A DNA stretch of 64,000 nt from an uncultured Cellulophaga sp. (GTDB taxonomy: Bacteria; Bacteroidota; Bacteroidia; Flavobacteriales; Flavobacteriaceae): contig CANLOV010000001.1 of NCBI GenBank assembly GCA_947492955.1, forward strand, positions 434,001 through 498,000, given 5' to 3'. Within the stretch, counting starts at the first letter, position 1, and every line of letters begins with the position of its first letter. The notes beneath the pieces were generated by a model, which saw only the letters and a list, made by a program, of their open reading frames with translations, did no database searches and was not told the DNA's origin. This document shows positions 55,065 through 64,000 of this stretch, piece after piece. A program made the position numbers and the translations under genes.

Positions 55065-57407
55065 ATGGCTTATTTTAAATTTATAAAAAGGAATCCAAAG
55101 AAGAGTATTGCTTTAGTAGTGCTTTTAACCTTGTATTACTTTTGTTTGCCTCGTAAACTTTTTAATGTACCAACTGCTACTGTAGTAGAAAGTAGTGAAG
55201 GTTTATTGTTGGGGGCAAAAATTGCAGATGACGGTCAGTGGAGGTTCCCAGCAGTAGATAGTGTTCCCTATAAGTTTAAGACATGTATTTTAAATTTTGA
55301 AGATGCTTATTTTTATAAGCATCCTGGTTTTAATCCTGTTTCAATGTCAAAAGCTATTAAGGCTAACCTTGTAGCAGGTAAAACGGTACGTGGAGGTAGT
55401 ACCATAACACAACAAGTTGTTAGGTTATCTCGAGGTCAGCAAAAAAGGTCGTATGCAGAAAAAGTTATAGAGTTAATTTTGGCTACACGTTTAGAGTTTA
55501 GACACTCAAAAGAAGAAATATTAGCATTATATGCAAGTTATGCTCCTTTTGGAGGTAATGTGGTTGGTTTAGAAGTAGCAGCATGGCGTTATTTTGGTTT
55601 ACTTCCCTATCAGCTTTCGTGGGCAGAGTCTGCAACCTTAGCAGTATTGCCTAATGCACCAAGTTTAATATACCCAGGGAAAAGTCAGACAAAGCTTTTA
55701 GAAAAACGAAATCGCCTATTAAAAAAATTGCATCAAAAAAAAATAATAGATAGTACTACTTATAAATTAGCTTTATTAGAAGAATTACCACAAAAACCCT
55801 ACGCATTACCTAAACATGCAAAGCACTTTGTACAATATGTATCTAATAGAAAAAAAGGAGAACGAGTTCGTAGTACAATCAACGATAATTTGCAACAGAA
55901 TGTAAATGCATTGGTAAAAAAGCATTACAATGAGTTAAAACAGAATCAAGTTTATAATGCAGCCGTTTTGGTTTTAGATGTTAAAACAAGAAAAGTTTTA
56001 TCATATGTAGGGAACACACCAACAGATGCTTTGCACGAAAAAGATGTGGATATGGTACATGCTAGCAGAAGTACAGGTAGTGTTTTAAAGCCATTATTAT
56101 ATGCTGCTATGTTAGATGCAGGAGAATTATTGCCTAATATGCTGGTAGCAGACATACCAACGCAAATTGCAGGGTACACGCCAGAAAATTTTAATGAGGA
56201 TTATAGCGGCGCTATCCAAGCAAAAAAAGCTTTGGCACGCTCTTTAAATATCCCGGCGGTTCGCTTATTACAATCTTATGGTTTGCAAAAATTTAGAGAC
56301 CAGTTAGATGCTTTTAAATTAAAAGGCTTAAATAAATCTGCAGACCATTACGGCTTAACATTAATATTAGGAGGAGCAGAAAGTAATTTATGGGATTTAT
56401 GTAAAACCTATGCTAATTTATCTTCTACAGTTAATCATTTTAACGAAACATCTAGTGAATTTTTTGAAAACGAATTTATGTCTCCTATATGGATAAAAGA
56501 GAAGGCTCCTAATTTCGGAAATAAAAAATTAGAAAAAAATGTATTTGATGCCGGGAGCATCTATTTAACTTTTGAAGCCATGAAAGAAGTAAATAGGCCA
56601 GAAGGTAGCGAGTCGTGGGAGTTTTATGATTCTAGTAAAGAAGTGGCATGGAAAACAGGGACTAGTTTCGGTAATAAAGATGCTTGGGCAATAGGTGTAA
56701 CTACAGATTATGTGGTAGGAGTATGGGTTGGCAATGCAGACGGAGAAGGTAGACCCAATGTTACAGGGGTTAGCAGTGCAGCGCCTATTTTGTTCGATGT
56801 TTTTGATGTGTTACCTAAATCTAGTTGGTTTTTAAAACCTTTAGATGAGTTTGTAGAAGTTGCAGTTTGTGCTAATAGTGGTTATTTAGCATCCGATATA
56901 TGTCCTAAACTAAATAATAGCATCCCTAATAAACGCAATTATGTAAAAGCCTGTGCCTACCATAAAACGATACATTTAAATAAAAACAAACAGTATAGAG
57001 TTAATTCCTCTTGTGAAGATGTGTCGTTGTTAGTATCGGAACCTTGGTTTGTATTGCCGCCTATTATGGAGTTCTATTATAAAAAAACTCACCCTACATA
57101 TAAAGTATTGCCTTCTTATCGTAAAGATTGTGACTATGTAAATGTACCAGCAATGGAATTTATTTATCCAAAAAATGGGACTAAAATAACATTAGCTAAA
57201 AATTTTGAAGGAGATAAAAATGAGCTTATTGTAAAATTAGCACATAACAAACCTGCAACTAGGGTGTTTTGGTATTTAGATAGTACTTTTATAAAAGAAA
57301 CTCAAAATTTTCATGAAATAGCAGTATTGCCTACACAAGGAACACATGTTATTTCTGCTGTAGATGCTATGGGTAATGAAAAAAGCATCGTTGTTACTAT
57401 TGATTAA
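55065..57407 (+). CDS. pbpC: Penicillin-binding protein 1C
   Basis: A 780-residue bifunctional enzyme. One N-terminal membrane helix (about 13-28). The GT51 transglycosylase domain has catalytic E79 in EDAYFYKHPGFNP and the RGGSTITQQ motif. The transpeptidase domain has S339-xx-K342 in STGSVLKP, SLN in LARSLNIPA, and K530-T-G in AWKTGTSFG. A C-terminal BiPBP-type domain (about 690-780) completes the family layout. It makes and cross-links peptidoglycan. It is cotranscribed with the alpha-2-macroglobulin gene upstream. Confidence 0.96.
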   Translation: MAYFKFIKRNPKKSIALVVLLTLYYFCLPRKLFNVPTATVVESSEGLLLGAKIADDGQWRFPAVDSVPYKFKTCILNFEDAYFYKHPGFNPVSMSKAIKANLVAGKTVRGGSTITQQVVRLSRGQQKRSYAEKVIELILATRLEFRHSKEEILALYASYAPFGGNVVGLEVAAWRYFGLLPYQLSWAESATLAVLPNAPSLIYPGKSQTKLLEKRNRLLKKLHQKKIIDSTTYKLALLEELPQKPYALPKHAKHFVQYVSNRKKGERVRSTINDNLQQNVNALVKKHYNELKQNQVYNAAVLVLDVKTRKVLSYVGNTPTDALHEKDVDMVHASRSTGSVLKPLLYAAMLDAGELLPNMLVADIPTQIAGYTPENFNEDYSGAIQAKKALARSLNIPAVRLLQSYGLQKFRDQLDAFKLKGLNKSADHYGLTLILGGAESNLWDLCKTYANLSSTVNHFNETSSEFFENEFMSPIWIKEKAPNFGNKKLEKNVFDAGSIYLTFEAMKEVNRPEGSESWEFYDSSKEVAWKTGTSFGNKDAWAIGVTTDYVVGVWVGNADGEGRPNVTGVSSAAPILFDVFDVLPKSSWFLKPLDEFVEVAVCANSGYLASDICPKLNNSIPNKRNYVKACAYHKTIHLNKNKQYRVNSSCEDVSLLVSEPWFVLPPIMEFYYKKTHPTYKVLPSYRKDCDYVNVPAMEFIYPKNGTKITLAKNFEGDKNELIVKLAHNKPATRVFWYLDSTFIKETQNFHEIAVLPTQGTHVISAVDAMGNEKSIVVTID

Positions 57408-57414
57408 AAAAATA

Positions 57415-58041
57415 CTTTTTTTGTAAAAGTAAATTAAAATATCATCAAATTGTTTTTCCCAAATAGACCAATCGTGATTGCCGCCTTTTATGCGTTCTAT
57501 TTTTAAATTATAGTTCTTTTTTTGTAAAATATCAATCATTGGTATATCTTGATTTTATGTATCTTTTCCCGTACCATAACTTAGGTATATTTTTAAGTCT
57601 TTTTTGGGTTCAGAATTAAAAGCAGGGGATTGCATGGCAATATTTTTGAAGGAAGTAGCAGCTTTGTCTCCTAGATATAGAGCAACCAAACCACCAAAAG
57701 AAACTCCTAAAATAGTTCTATCTTATCTTTTGTTACTTACGGGGTATAATTTTTCTACTTCAGGCATTAATTCATTAGTGAAAAAAGTAGTAAAATCAGA
57801 ATTACATAAAAATAATTCTTGTCTTAAATTCTTTTGTTTGTTATTAATATCCCATGGATTTAAAAATACAGCAGCTATAGGAGTAATAGTATTGTTGTAT
57901 ATTAAATTGAGGTAAATTATTTTTAATATAATTGTGACCGTCATTTATGTATATGATAGGAAGCTTTTTTATTATTTTATATGCTGGAGGTAAATAAATT
58001 CTATAAGGTAAGCTCTTATTTAGTACTTTGCTATTTATAAG
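57415..58041 (-). pseudogene. Decayed alpha/beta-hydrolase (esterase D/Fes-like)
   Basis: Reading the minus strand, esterase-type sequence is spread over three frames. It starts right after the ligase-like stop with SLPYRIYLPPAYKIIKK and LPIIYINDGHNY, continues in another frame as TPIAAVFLNPWDINNK and ELMPEVEKLYPVSNK, then in another as RTILGVSFGGLVALYLGD (GxSxG nucleophile elbow), and ends GGNHDWSIWEKQFDDILIYF, which carries the catalytic His. There are at least two frameshifts and an in-frame TAA at 57557-57555, and no start codon: the upstream TAA of the ligase-like gene is in frame. The gene is not functional. Its original substrate cannot be told. Confidence 0.88.
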
Positions 58042-59865
58042 TTATTCATTAGATAAACTACCATTAAGTTTATTATTGCTAATAGAATTATATTTCTTTA
58101 GATAATCACTAGCAGTTTTTTTATAAATATCTATCTGAGAGGAAGGAATTTTGACAGGGAAATTTATAATTTCATTAGATAATTTTATGATATCGTTGCG
58201 CCTGTTTAATTTTATATATAAGTTAAGTAAATCCATTCTGGCTTCATAACGATAAGGTTCTACATTAATATTAAACTTATATATTTCCTCAGCACTTTTA
58301 TACTTTTTATTTTCGGTATTAATTAAAGCCAAACGTTTGCCAATTCTTGGAGCGGCACTTTTTTTGAATGCCCTATGGATAAAATGAAATCCTTTTTCAG
58401 TAAACCCATTGTTGTATAATTTTGTACCTAAATAAGCATCGGAAAAACTATTGTCCTCAGTAAACTTAGACAAGTATATTAATTCTTTAATGTCCTGTTT
58501 GGTCTTAATACTAGTGTAGTGTTGGTATTTTTTTGTTTTAATTATTTTGTTAGAACATGAGTAAATACATAGTAATCCAACACTTACAATAAATACTTTC
58601 AATATTATGTCAAAATTTTTGGAGGCTCTAATTTTTTTTAAAGAGGTGTCTTTAAAAAGTAAAGCAAAGCTAAATATGCCAATTGTCATTATTGCCAAGC
58701 TCTCAGATGGGGAATTAAATAAGCCCCAAATGCATAGGTAAGTAAAAAGGCATAAACCCAATCTAGATTCATGTGTATACTTAATTCTTAAAATTACTAA
58801 TGCTATTAAAACAATTAGTATACTTAATATAATAAGACCTAATTCAAAAGAGATTAATACGTATTCATTAAAAGCAGAAAAAACATATGTAGCATGTTTT
58901 ATTTCTTCCCAAGACTTTGGGCTTTCAGAAAAATAAGTTGCTTTTGCTGCATTGTATTTTCTTGCAAATGAAAATAATCCGTGACCTTTAAGCGGGTGTT
59001 TTACGATTTCCTGTAACGATATTTTTGTAATTAAACTACGGCCATCAACAGAATCTGGCTTTAAATTGTAAAGTAATTTGCTGCTAATTATAATAGTGGA
59101 GATAAGCGTTAATAGAAGTAATGTAATTTTTATTAAAGAGATTTTTTTTAATAATTTTCTGCTATAATTAAATGAGCTAAGTAAAATTAGAGTACTACCA
59201 GTAATAGATAACCAGGTGCCTCTAGATTTAGATGCTATTATTAGTGTAGAAAATAGTAACAGGAGCAAACTTCCTATTATTTTTAAGGTGTTATTTTGTG
59301 TTTTTTTTACAAAAAAGAACCACATTAAAATAATGAACCCTAAACCAATAAAAGCAGCAAAAAAATTAGGAGAATTAAAACTTCCCAATAATTTAAAGTA
59401 GTTATTGCGAGAATTAATAACGTTTAAATATTGTAGGCTTGCTAATAGGGCTTCTATAAAGCAAATGCCAACTATTATAAAAAATACAAGATGTATTAAT
59501 TTTGTTTCCTCCTTTGTTTTTAAAACCCATCTAAAAATAAAAAATAGAAATATGTAACCTAGGTATAGCCATAATTTATAGTAGTATACTGTTGCTTCTG
59601 AAAGAAAATAAAAATTGCACAATGTATATATTGTAATTGTAAATATGCCTATATCAAATAGATTTAATTGTTCTAATTCTAATTTAGAATAGCCAACTTT
59701 TAAAATACCCCATAAGCCCCAAAACGCAATCATTATAGTTTTTACTGTAACGTCATTAAAATCAACTAAAAATTTTAAAATTAAAGGAATAATAAAAATG
59801 GAAGCAATAAAAAATAAGTCCAATTTCCATTCTTTTTTATTTATTATTGAAATTAGTTTTTTCAT
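58042..59865 (-). CDS. O-antigen-ligase-like membrane protein with C-terminal helical repeats
   Basis: A 607-residue protein from ATG 59865 (MKKLISIINKKEWKLD); the frame is open for 31 more codons upstream. About ten to twelve membrane helices cover residues 15-445, with the Wzy/WaaL-type periplasmic loop between them (YNLKPDSVDGRSLI near 300, HPLKGHGLFSF near 323). Residues 450-607 are helical and TPR-like. Such proteins polymerise or ligate surface sugars; here the substrate is unknown, and no other polysaccharide genes are adjacent. It is divergent from the transglutaminase-like gene. Confidence 0.75.
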   Translation of the reverse strand: MKKLISIINKKEWKLDLFFIASIFIIPLILKFLVDFNDVTVKTIMIAFWGLWGILKVGYSKLELEQLNLFDIGIFTITIYTLCNFYFLSEATVYYYKLWLYLGYIFLFFIFRWVLKTKEETKLIHLVFFIIVGICFIEALLASLQYLNVINSRNNYFKLLGSFNSPNFFAAFIGLGFIILMWFFFVKKTQNNTLKIIGSLLLLLFSTLIIASKSRGTWLSITGSTLILLSSFNYSRKLLKKISLIKITLLLLTLISTIIISSKLLYNLKPDSVDGRSLITKISLQEIVKHPLKGHGLFSFARKYNAAKATYFSESPKSWEEIKHATYVFSAFNEYVLISFELGLIILSILIVLIALVILRIKYTHESRLGLCLFTYLCIWGLFNSPSESLAIMTIGIFSFALLFKDTSLKKIRASKNFDIILKVFIVSVGLLCIYSCSNKIIKTKKYQHYTSIKTKQDIKELIYLSKFTEDNSFSDAYLGTKLYNNGFTEKGFHFIHRAFKKSAAPRIGKRLALINTENKKYKSAEEIYKFNINVEPYRYEARMDLLNLYIKLNRRNDIIKLSNEIINFPVKIPSSQIDIYKKTASDYLKKYNSISNNKLNGSLSNE

Positions 59866-59957
59866 TATTACAAAGTAGTATTTATCGGGCAATTTAGGTT
59901 TAAAAAGGTATATTAGCAAAACATTTATTTTCTTGTAATAAAATATGATATTGTACA

Positions 59958-61520
59958 ATGAATGACTTTTTTTTTAAGCTAAAGAAAGTAGCTTTTTTTT
60001 GTGTTTGCGTTGGAGTGTATGGACTAAAAGGCCAAACTATTGAAGAGGCTTTTTTAGCAGCAGGGGAAAATAAAAATAATTTAGAAAAAGTACTACATCA
60101 TTATAAAACACTTGGCGAAAAACAGAAGTATGAAGCGGCACTTTTTTTAATTAAAAATATGCCTGTTCACGAATCTCAAACTTATCAGTGGATTGATTCA
60201 GGAAATAATATAGTACTATTTTCGGAGTTTAATTATGAAGATTTTGATGTGGCATTACAGGTGTTTAATAAATTTAAGGATAGTATAGGAGTACAACCTA
60301 AAATGCTTAAGGAAAAAGATGTAAAATTTATATCATCAGAATTATTAATAAAAAATATAGATTTAGCTTTTAAGGCTTGGAAAAACAACCCATGGTCTGC
60401 ATCCTATTCTTTTAAAACATTTTGTGAGTATATTTTACCTTATCGTTCCTTAATAGAACCTTTGGAAGAGTGGCGAGAAGAATGTAATTTTTTAGTACAA
60501 CAAGCTAAATATAATTTACAAGACCAAACAAACCCTGTTGAGGTTTGTACAAATGTAATGACAGAATTACAAGGCTTTTCTTTTAGGTATACAAATAGTC
60601 CTATACCAGCTCCACTATTAAGTGCGCAACAATTATTATTTAGAAGAGAAGGAAGTTGCCCTGAGTTAGCAAATTTGGCGGTCTTAGCTTCTAGATCTAT
60701 TGGTATTGCTGTTACTTTTGATTTTACGCCACATTATGCAGCATCTTCTAACCGTCATTATTGGAACACTGTTATAGATAAGCAAGGAAAAGCTGTTCCT
60801 TTTAATGGTAGTTCTGCAAGTGACGGAAATGGTACACCATATAATTATGATGCTAATAATAAACGTATGGCAAAAGTAATTAGAAGTACATATGCTATTC
60901 AGGAAAATGCTTTAGCCACTCATGTAAAGCAACAATACATCCCTAATAGTTATTTAAGAAGTAAAAATATTAAAGATGTAACCCATGAATATGTCTCTGT
61001 AGGAGAGATTAAGTACAATTTTAGTAATAGTATTGACTCAATAGCTTATTTAAATGTATTTAACAATGGTAGATGGAATGTAATAGATTGGGCAAAGAAA
61101 GAAAACAAATATTTTAAGTTCGTAAACATAGGTAGAGACTTAGTGTACTTACCTAGTTATTATACCAAAGGGGAAACTAGATATGCAGAATATCCTATTC
61201 TGCTTAATGAAGAAGGAAAGTCAATAATTTTAAAACCTAAGCGTAATAAATTTTTTCGCTGTACAATAAGCAGGTATAATGAAGTTAAAAATAAATATGA
61301 AGAAAATAATTCGCTGCACATAGAAGCAGATGAAAATTATACTTTGTTTTATTGGGATGGCGAATGGCAAAAAATAGGAACATCAGTAGCAACCAGAGAA
61401 GGGCTGTATTTTAAAAAAATTCCATCAAACAGCTTACTTAAATTACTTCCGGTAAATTCGGATAATAGGGAGCGAATTTTTTTATTAAATCCTGAAAACA
61501 AGAAAATTACATGGTATTAA
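59958..61520 (+). CDS. Secreted transglutaminase-like protein
   Basis: A 520-residue protein with a Sec signal peptide (1-26, ending KGQ). A helical region (28-200) precedes a transglutaminase-like papain-fold core: C234 in GSCPELANLAVL, H267 in NRHYWNTVID and D274 form a plausible Cys-His-Asp triad. The C-terminal part (about 340-520) is beta-rich and may be a carbohydrate- or protein-binding domain. Whether it acts as a protease, a peptidoglycan hydrolase or a transamidase cannot be read. It is followed by other exported proteins. Confidence 0.8.
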   Translation: MNDFFFKLKKVAFFCVCVGVYGLKGQTIEEAFLAAGENKNNLEKVLHHYKTLGEKQKYEAALFLIKNMPVHESQTYQWIDSGNNIVLFSEFNYEDFDVALQVFNKFKDSIGVQPKMLKEKDVKFISSELLIKNIDLAFKAWKNNPWSASYSFKTFCEYILPYRSLIEPLEEWREECNFLVQQAKYNLQDQTNPVEVCTNVMTELQGFSFRYTNSPIPAPLLSAQQLLFRREGSCPELANLAVLASRSIGIAVTFDFTPHYAASSNRHYWNTVIDKQGKAVPFNGSSASDGNGTPYNYDANNKRMAKVIRSTYAIQENALATHVKQQYIPNSYLRSKNIKDVTHEYVSVGEIKYNFSNSIDSIAYLNVFNNGRWNVIDWAKKENKYFKFVNIGRDLVYLPSYYTKGETRYAEYPILLNEEGKSIILKPKRNKFFRCTISRYNEVKNKYEENNSLHIEADENYTLFYWDGEWQKIGTSVATREGLYFKKIPSNSLLKLLPVNSDNRERIFLLNPENKKITWY

Positions 61521-61672
61521 TGTAGGTTAAAACTTTGTTTTTAATTAAAGTTAAATTGTCCAAAATAATAAGAAAAGTAAGGTTTTTATTTTTTTTTTCA
61601 TAAAATTTTGTAAGTAAATATTTCGATTACGACTAATGCGATTTAATCAATTACAACCAATTTTATTAGCTT

Positions 61673-62794
61673 ATGAAAAAAAAGGTATTAATACTACTGT
61701 TGGTAGTATGTTCGACATTTATTGTAAATGCACAATCTGCAGAAAATTATTTGCATTATCCTAAACAAATCGATTCTATTGTAGGGGTTTCTCAAGATCA
61801 AAAAAAATTAATAGAAGAAGCTTTAAACAAAGCTAATTGGCTTTGGGATTATGCCAATACGCGGTATGGTAGTTTAGATCAGGATTTAAAAAACAATTTT
61901 ATAGCTTATCATTTTTATGTTTATGCCAAAGATGCTCAGCTTACATCTGTTTCAGAAATCAAAAATCTTGAGGTAGAATTAGCAAAAAAGGAAAGCCTAC
62001 GGCAGCTAATTAAAAAATTAGCTAGGCGTATGTCTCAGCAAAACTGTGAAAGTAATGCCTTAGTTGTTCAACAAGAAGAAGGGTTAATTAAAATTGTAAA
62101 GAGAATAGTAGCTAAAGAAATAGCTAAAGATTTAAGAGTTAAAAGAAAATCATATCAATCTTTTATAAATCTTAATGCACCAGAAAAAACCTATGAACAA
62201 ATACAAGCAATTGTAGAAGTAGAAAAAGAAAAATATTTAAATGATCAAAAGGAAGTATTCTACGCAAAATTAGTAAAGAAGGCGCAAAAACTAGGCTTAG
62301 ATAAACCAAGGATAGATGAACTAATTAGGTTAATTAAACAAAAAGAAGAAGATGTAGCCGAAATATACCGAAGAAAGAATGAAGTTTCTTCTGCCAGTCT
62401 TTTTGAAGTTACTACAGAGAAAACCCATTCAGAAATAAGTTTAGAATTTTCAAAAAATGTAGCTAAACTCATTACTAAAAAAGAATTTGCTAAGATATTA
62501 GGAGGAGATTTAAAACCTGCTTCTATAAAAAATGCGCAGAAAGATATAGAAGAAGTCTTTGCAATTTATGAGCTTAATGAAGAACAAAAAGAAGCAGTCT
62601 CTAAAAAAATTAAATCCTATTACTTTAAAGAAATTATTATAAAACATTATTACAGGTACAATTGGGAATTGCAGAATCAAAAATTAGGCGGTTTACGATA
62701 TAATTTTGAAAAAGATTTTAAAGAAATGATGGATAAATTTAATGTAGCTGTAAAACCTACTACCAAAGCCAATAATAATACTTTCCAATATTAA
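61673..62794 (+). CDS. Secreted helical protein of unknown function
   Basis: A 373-residue protein with a Sec signal (1-20, VNAQ). The mature part is nearly all helical and very rich in Lys and Glu (LLKKLARRMSQQ-like, EVEKEKYLNDQKEVFYAKL), with long heptad-like stretches. It has no catalytic motif I recognise. It lies in the same direction between the transglutaminase-like and Sel1 genes; the last starts 13 bases after its stop, so the two are probably one unit. Confidence 0.78.
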   Translation: MKKKVLILLLVVCSTFIVNAQSAENYLHYPKQIDSIVGVSQDQKKLIEEALNKANWLWDYANTRYGSLDQDLKNNFIAYHFYVYAKDAQLTSVSEIKNLEVELAKKESLRQLIKKLARRMSQQNCESNALVVQQEEGLIKIVKRIVAKEIAKDLRVKRKSYQSFINLNAPEKTYEQIQAIVEVEKEKYLNDQKEVFYAKLVKKAQKLGLDKPRIDELIRLIKQKEEDVAEIYRRKNEVSSASLFEVTTEKTHSEISLEFSKNVAKLITKKEFAKILGGDLKPASIKNAQKDIEEVFAIYELNEEQKEAVSKKIKSYYFKEIIIKHYYRYNWELQNQKLGGLRYNFEKDFKEMMDKFNVAVKPTTKANNNTFQY

Positions 62795-62807
62795 TATAAA
62801 TTAACAA

Positions 62808-64000
62808 ATGAAAAAGTACATTCTTTTATTCGGATTATATCTTTCCGTGTTGGGTTTAAATGCTCAAAATTCATGCGAAGAAACCTTAAAAAAAGCAGAA
62901 CATATATTATTTAAAGAATCTCCATTTATAGACCAATCTAACTTAGTTGCTTTGTTGGAACCTTGCGTGCTAAAAGGTAATGCAAAAGCAGAAAATTACC
63001 TGGGTCTAATGTATTTAAATGGTATAGGTGTAAAAAAAGATGTTAATAAGGCATATAGCTATATTTCTAGTTCGGCAGATAAAGGCTACGCCAATGCTCA
63101 ATATAATATGGGTAGGCTTTATAAATATGGTTTAGGTTGCGAACTTAGTTTTGCAAAAGCAATAGACTGGTTTAAAATAGCGGCAGCTAATGATAACCAA
63201 AGGGCAGCTTACAGTTTGGGGTATATGTTTTATAAAGGTTATGGAGTACCACAAGATTATAAAAAAGCTGTAGAATGGTTTGAGCGTAGTAGTGATCCCA
63301 TGGCAAAACATTTTTTAGGAGTATGTTGTTATTTAGGTTACGGTTTGCCTGTGGATGAGGATAGAGCAATAAAGGCGCTATTAGCAAACGAAACTGTTAA
63401 TAGTAAAACATTTTTAAAACACATACAAGAAAATAAAAAAGTAAGGAATGAGCGTAAAATTGCAAAAGTACTAAAGAAGAGTAATGATTCTACTTATATA
63501 AAACCAGAAGTATTAAAAAAAGTTAAAGTAGAAGAATACCCTAACCCTACGGCTGTTAATGAGCTAGAAGGCAATTGGAATGGTAAATTAGTACAGTACG
63601 ATTGGTCTGGTAAACATATTACACGTATTACACCAGTAGCCGTGGATATTACGGTAGTTAATAGTACAGTAAAAATAAAACTATTTATTGCAGAACAGCA
63701 TTTTGAGGTTTACGGAAAGTTTATAGATGGTACTATTTATATAGAAAACGATGTAATTTTTGCTTTGGATAAATTGTATTCTAATGATCCTAATGAGGAA
63801 ACATTAGATTATACCATATTTACTTTAGGTTTAGATAAGAAAGAAGTAAAAGGAGAAGTGTATTTAACAGGCTTAGTAGATACTTTTATAGCCTCTTGGG
63901 CAGAGTATGGAGAGCCTATGAGTTTAGTGTTAAAATCCAAAGAAAATAGAACAACTATAGACGAGGAAATGTTGTTAGCATTAGCTTCTCAGGAAGACCA
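62808..64000 (+). CDS. Secreted Sel1-repeat protein (truncated by window edge)
   Basis: A frame from ATG 62808 is open to the window end, 397 codons, with no stop. Sec signal at 1-19 (LGLNAQ). Four Sel1-type (TPR-like) repeats lie in about 60-185: AENYLGLMYLNGIGV, AQYNMGRLYKYGLGC, AAYSLGYMFYKGYGV and AKHFLGVCCYLGYGL. Then a Lys-rich linker and a beta-rich domain beginning near 245 (LEGNWNGKLVQYDWSGKHI). Sel1 repeats mediate protein contacts. It starts 13 bases after the helical secreted protein gene. Confidence 0.85.
   Translation, partial: MKKYILLFGLYLSVLGLNAQNSCEETLKKAEHILFKESPFIDQSNLVALLEPCVLKGNAKAENYLGLMYLNGIGVKKDVNKAYSYISSSADKGYANAQYNMGRLYKYGLGCELSFAKAIDWFKIAAANDNQRAAYSLGYMFYKGYGVPQDYKKAVEWFERSSDPMAKHFLGVCCYLGYGLPVDEDRAIKALLANETVNSKTFLKHIQENKKVRNERKIAKVLKKSNDSTYIKPEVLKKVKVEEYPNPTAVNELEGNWNGKLVQYDWSGKHITRITPVAVDITVVNSTVKIKLFIAEQHFEVYGKFIDGTIYIENDVIFALDKLYSNDPNEETLDYTIFTLGLDKKEVKGEVYLTGLVDTFIASWAEYGEPMSLVLKSKENRTTIDEEMLLALASQED

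Noticed and set aside
57604-57915. A 103-codon plus-strand frame
   Set aside because: It is antisense to the decayed esterase, whose fragments read clearly on the other strand.

Overview
The window looks like a chromosomal segment of a marine, agar-degrading member of the Flavobacteriaceae (Bacteroidota). The DNA is strongly AT-rich. Promoter-like sites follow the Bacteroidota form TAnnTTTG, and Shine-Dalgarno sites are scarce. There are many outer-membrane lipoproteins, a PorT-type protein of the type IX secretion system, a putative bacillithiol reductase, OmpA proteins with thrombospondin type-3 repeats, and two agar-pathway glycoside hydrolases (GH50-like and GH117-like). A Cellulophaga/Zobellia/Maribacter-type organism would fit; the genus cannot be fixed from sequence reading alone. 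No insertion sequence, prophage or CRISPR array was seen.

Layout. 1-9.7 kb: a truncated vWA-type protein, a lipoprotein, a YpdA-rpe pair, a frameshifted small gene, a DEAD-box helicase, a B12-binding-like radical SAM enzyme, two tandem paralogous membrane proteins and a small four-cysteine membrane protein. 9.8-21.2 kb: GH50-like agarase, coiled-coil lipoprotein, primary sigma factor with a structured RNA candidate just downstream, an OmpA-like secreted protein, a hybrid histidine kinase, then pnp and rpsO. 21.3-28.7 kb: lipoprotein, accD, class II aldolase, lipidated Omp85 (TamL-like), SpoU methylase, porT and menG/ubiE. 28.9-36.2 kb: trkA-trkH, GH117-like lipoprotein, tRNA-Gly and tRNA-Leu, mutS. 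36.3-39.5 kb: a second SpoU methylase followed by an AraC regulator and a CPBP protease that sit between two 69-bp copies of the methylase 3' end, then a small membrane protein. 39.6-49.3 kb: folK-deoxynucleoside kinase fusion, sppA, OmpA/TSP3 protein, queuosine precursor transporter, AsmA-family protein and a small membrane protein. 49.5-57.4 kb: alpha-2-macroglobulin plus PBP1C. 57.4-64 kb: a decayed esterase, an O-antigen-ligase-like protein and three exported proteins (transglutaminase-like, helical, Sel1 repeat; the last runs off the window).

How the genes work together. Most are housekeeping: sigma factor, mismatch repair, RNA turnover, fatty-acid and glycolytic steps, potassium uptake and envelope biogenesis. 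The GH50-like endo/exo-agarase and the GH117-like anhydrogalactosidase would act in sequence on agar but lie 20 kb apart and outside any visible polysaccharide utilisation locus. The alpha-2-macroglobulin/PBP1C pair is a known bacterial periplasmic defence and cell-wall repair arrangement.

Most interesting non-gene signals: the duplicated gene end flanking the AraC/CPBP cassette, a three-hairpin RNA candidate with a 9-residue mini-ORF after rpoD, a perfect 15-bp inverted repeat that would hide the start codon of the small four-cysteine protein, and an 18-bp palindrome at the trkA promoter.
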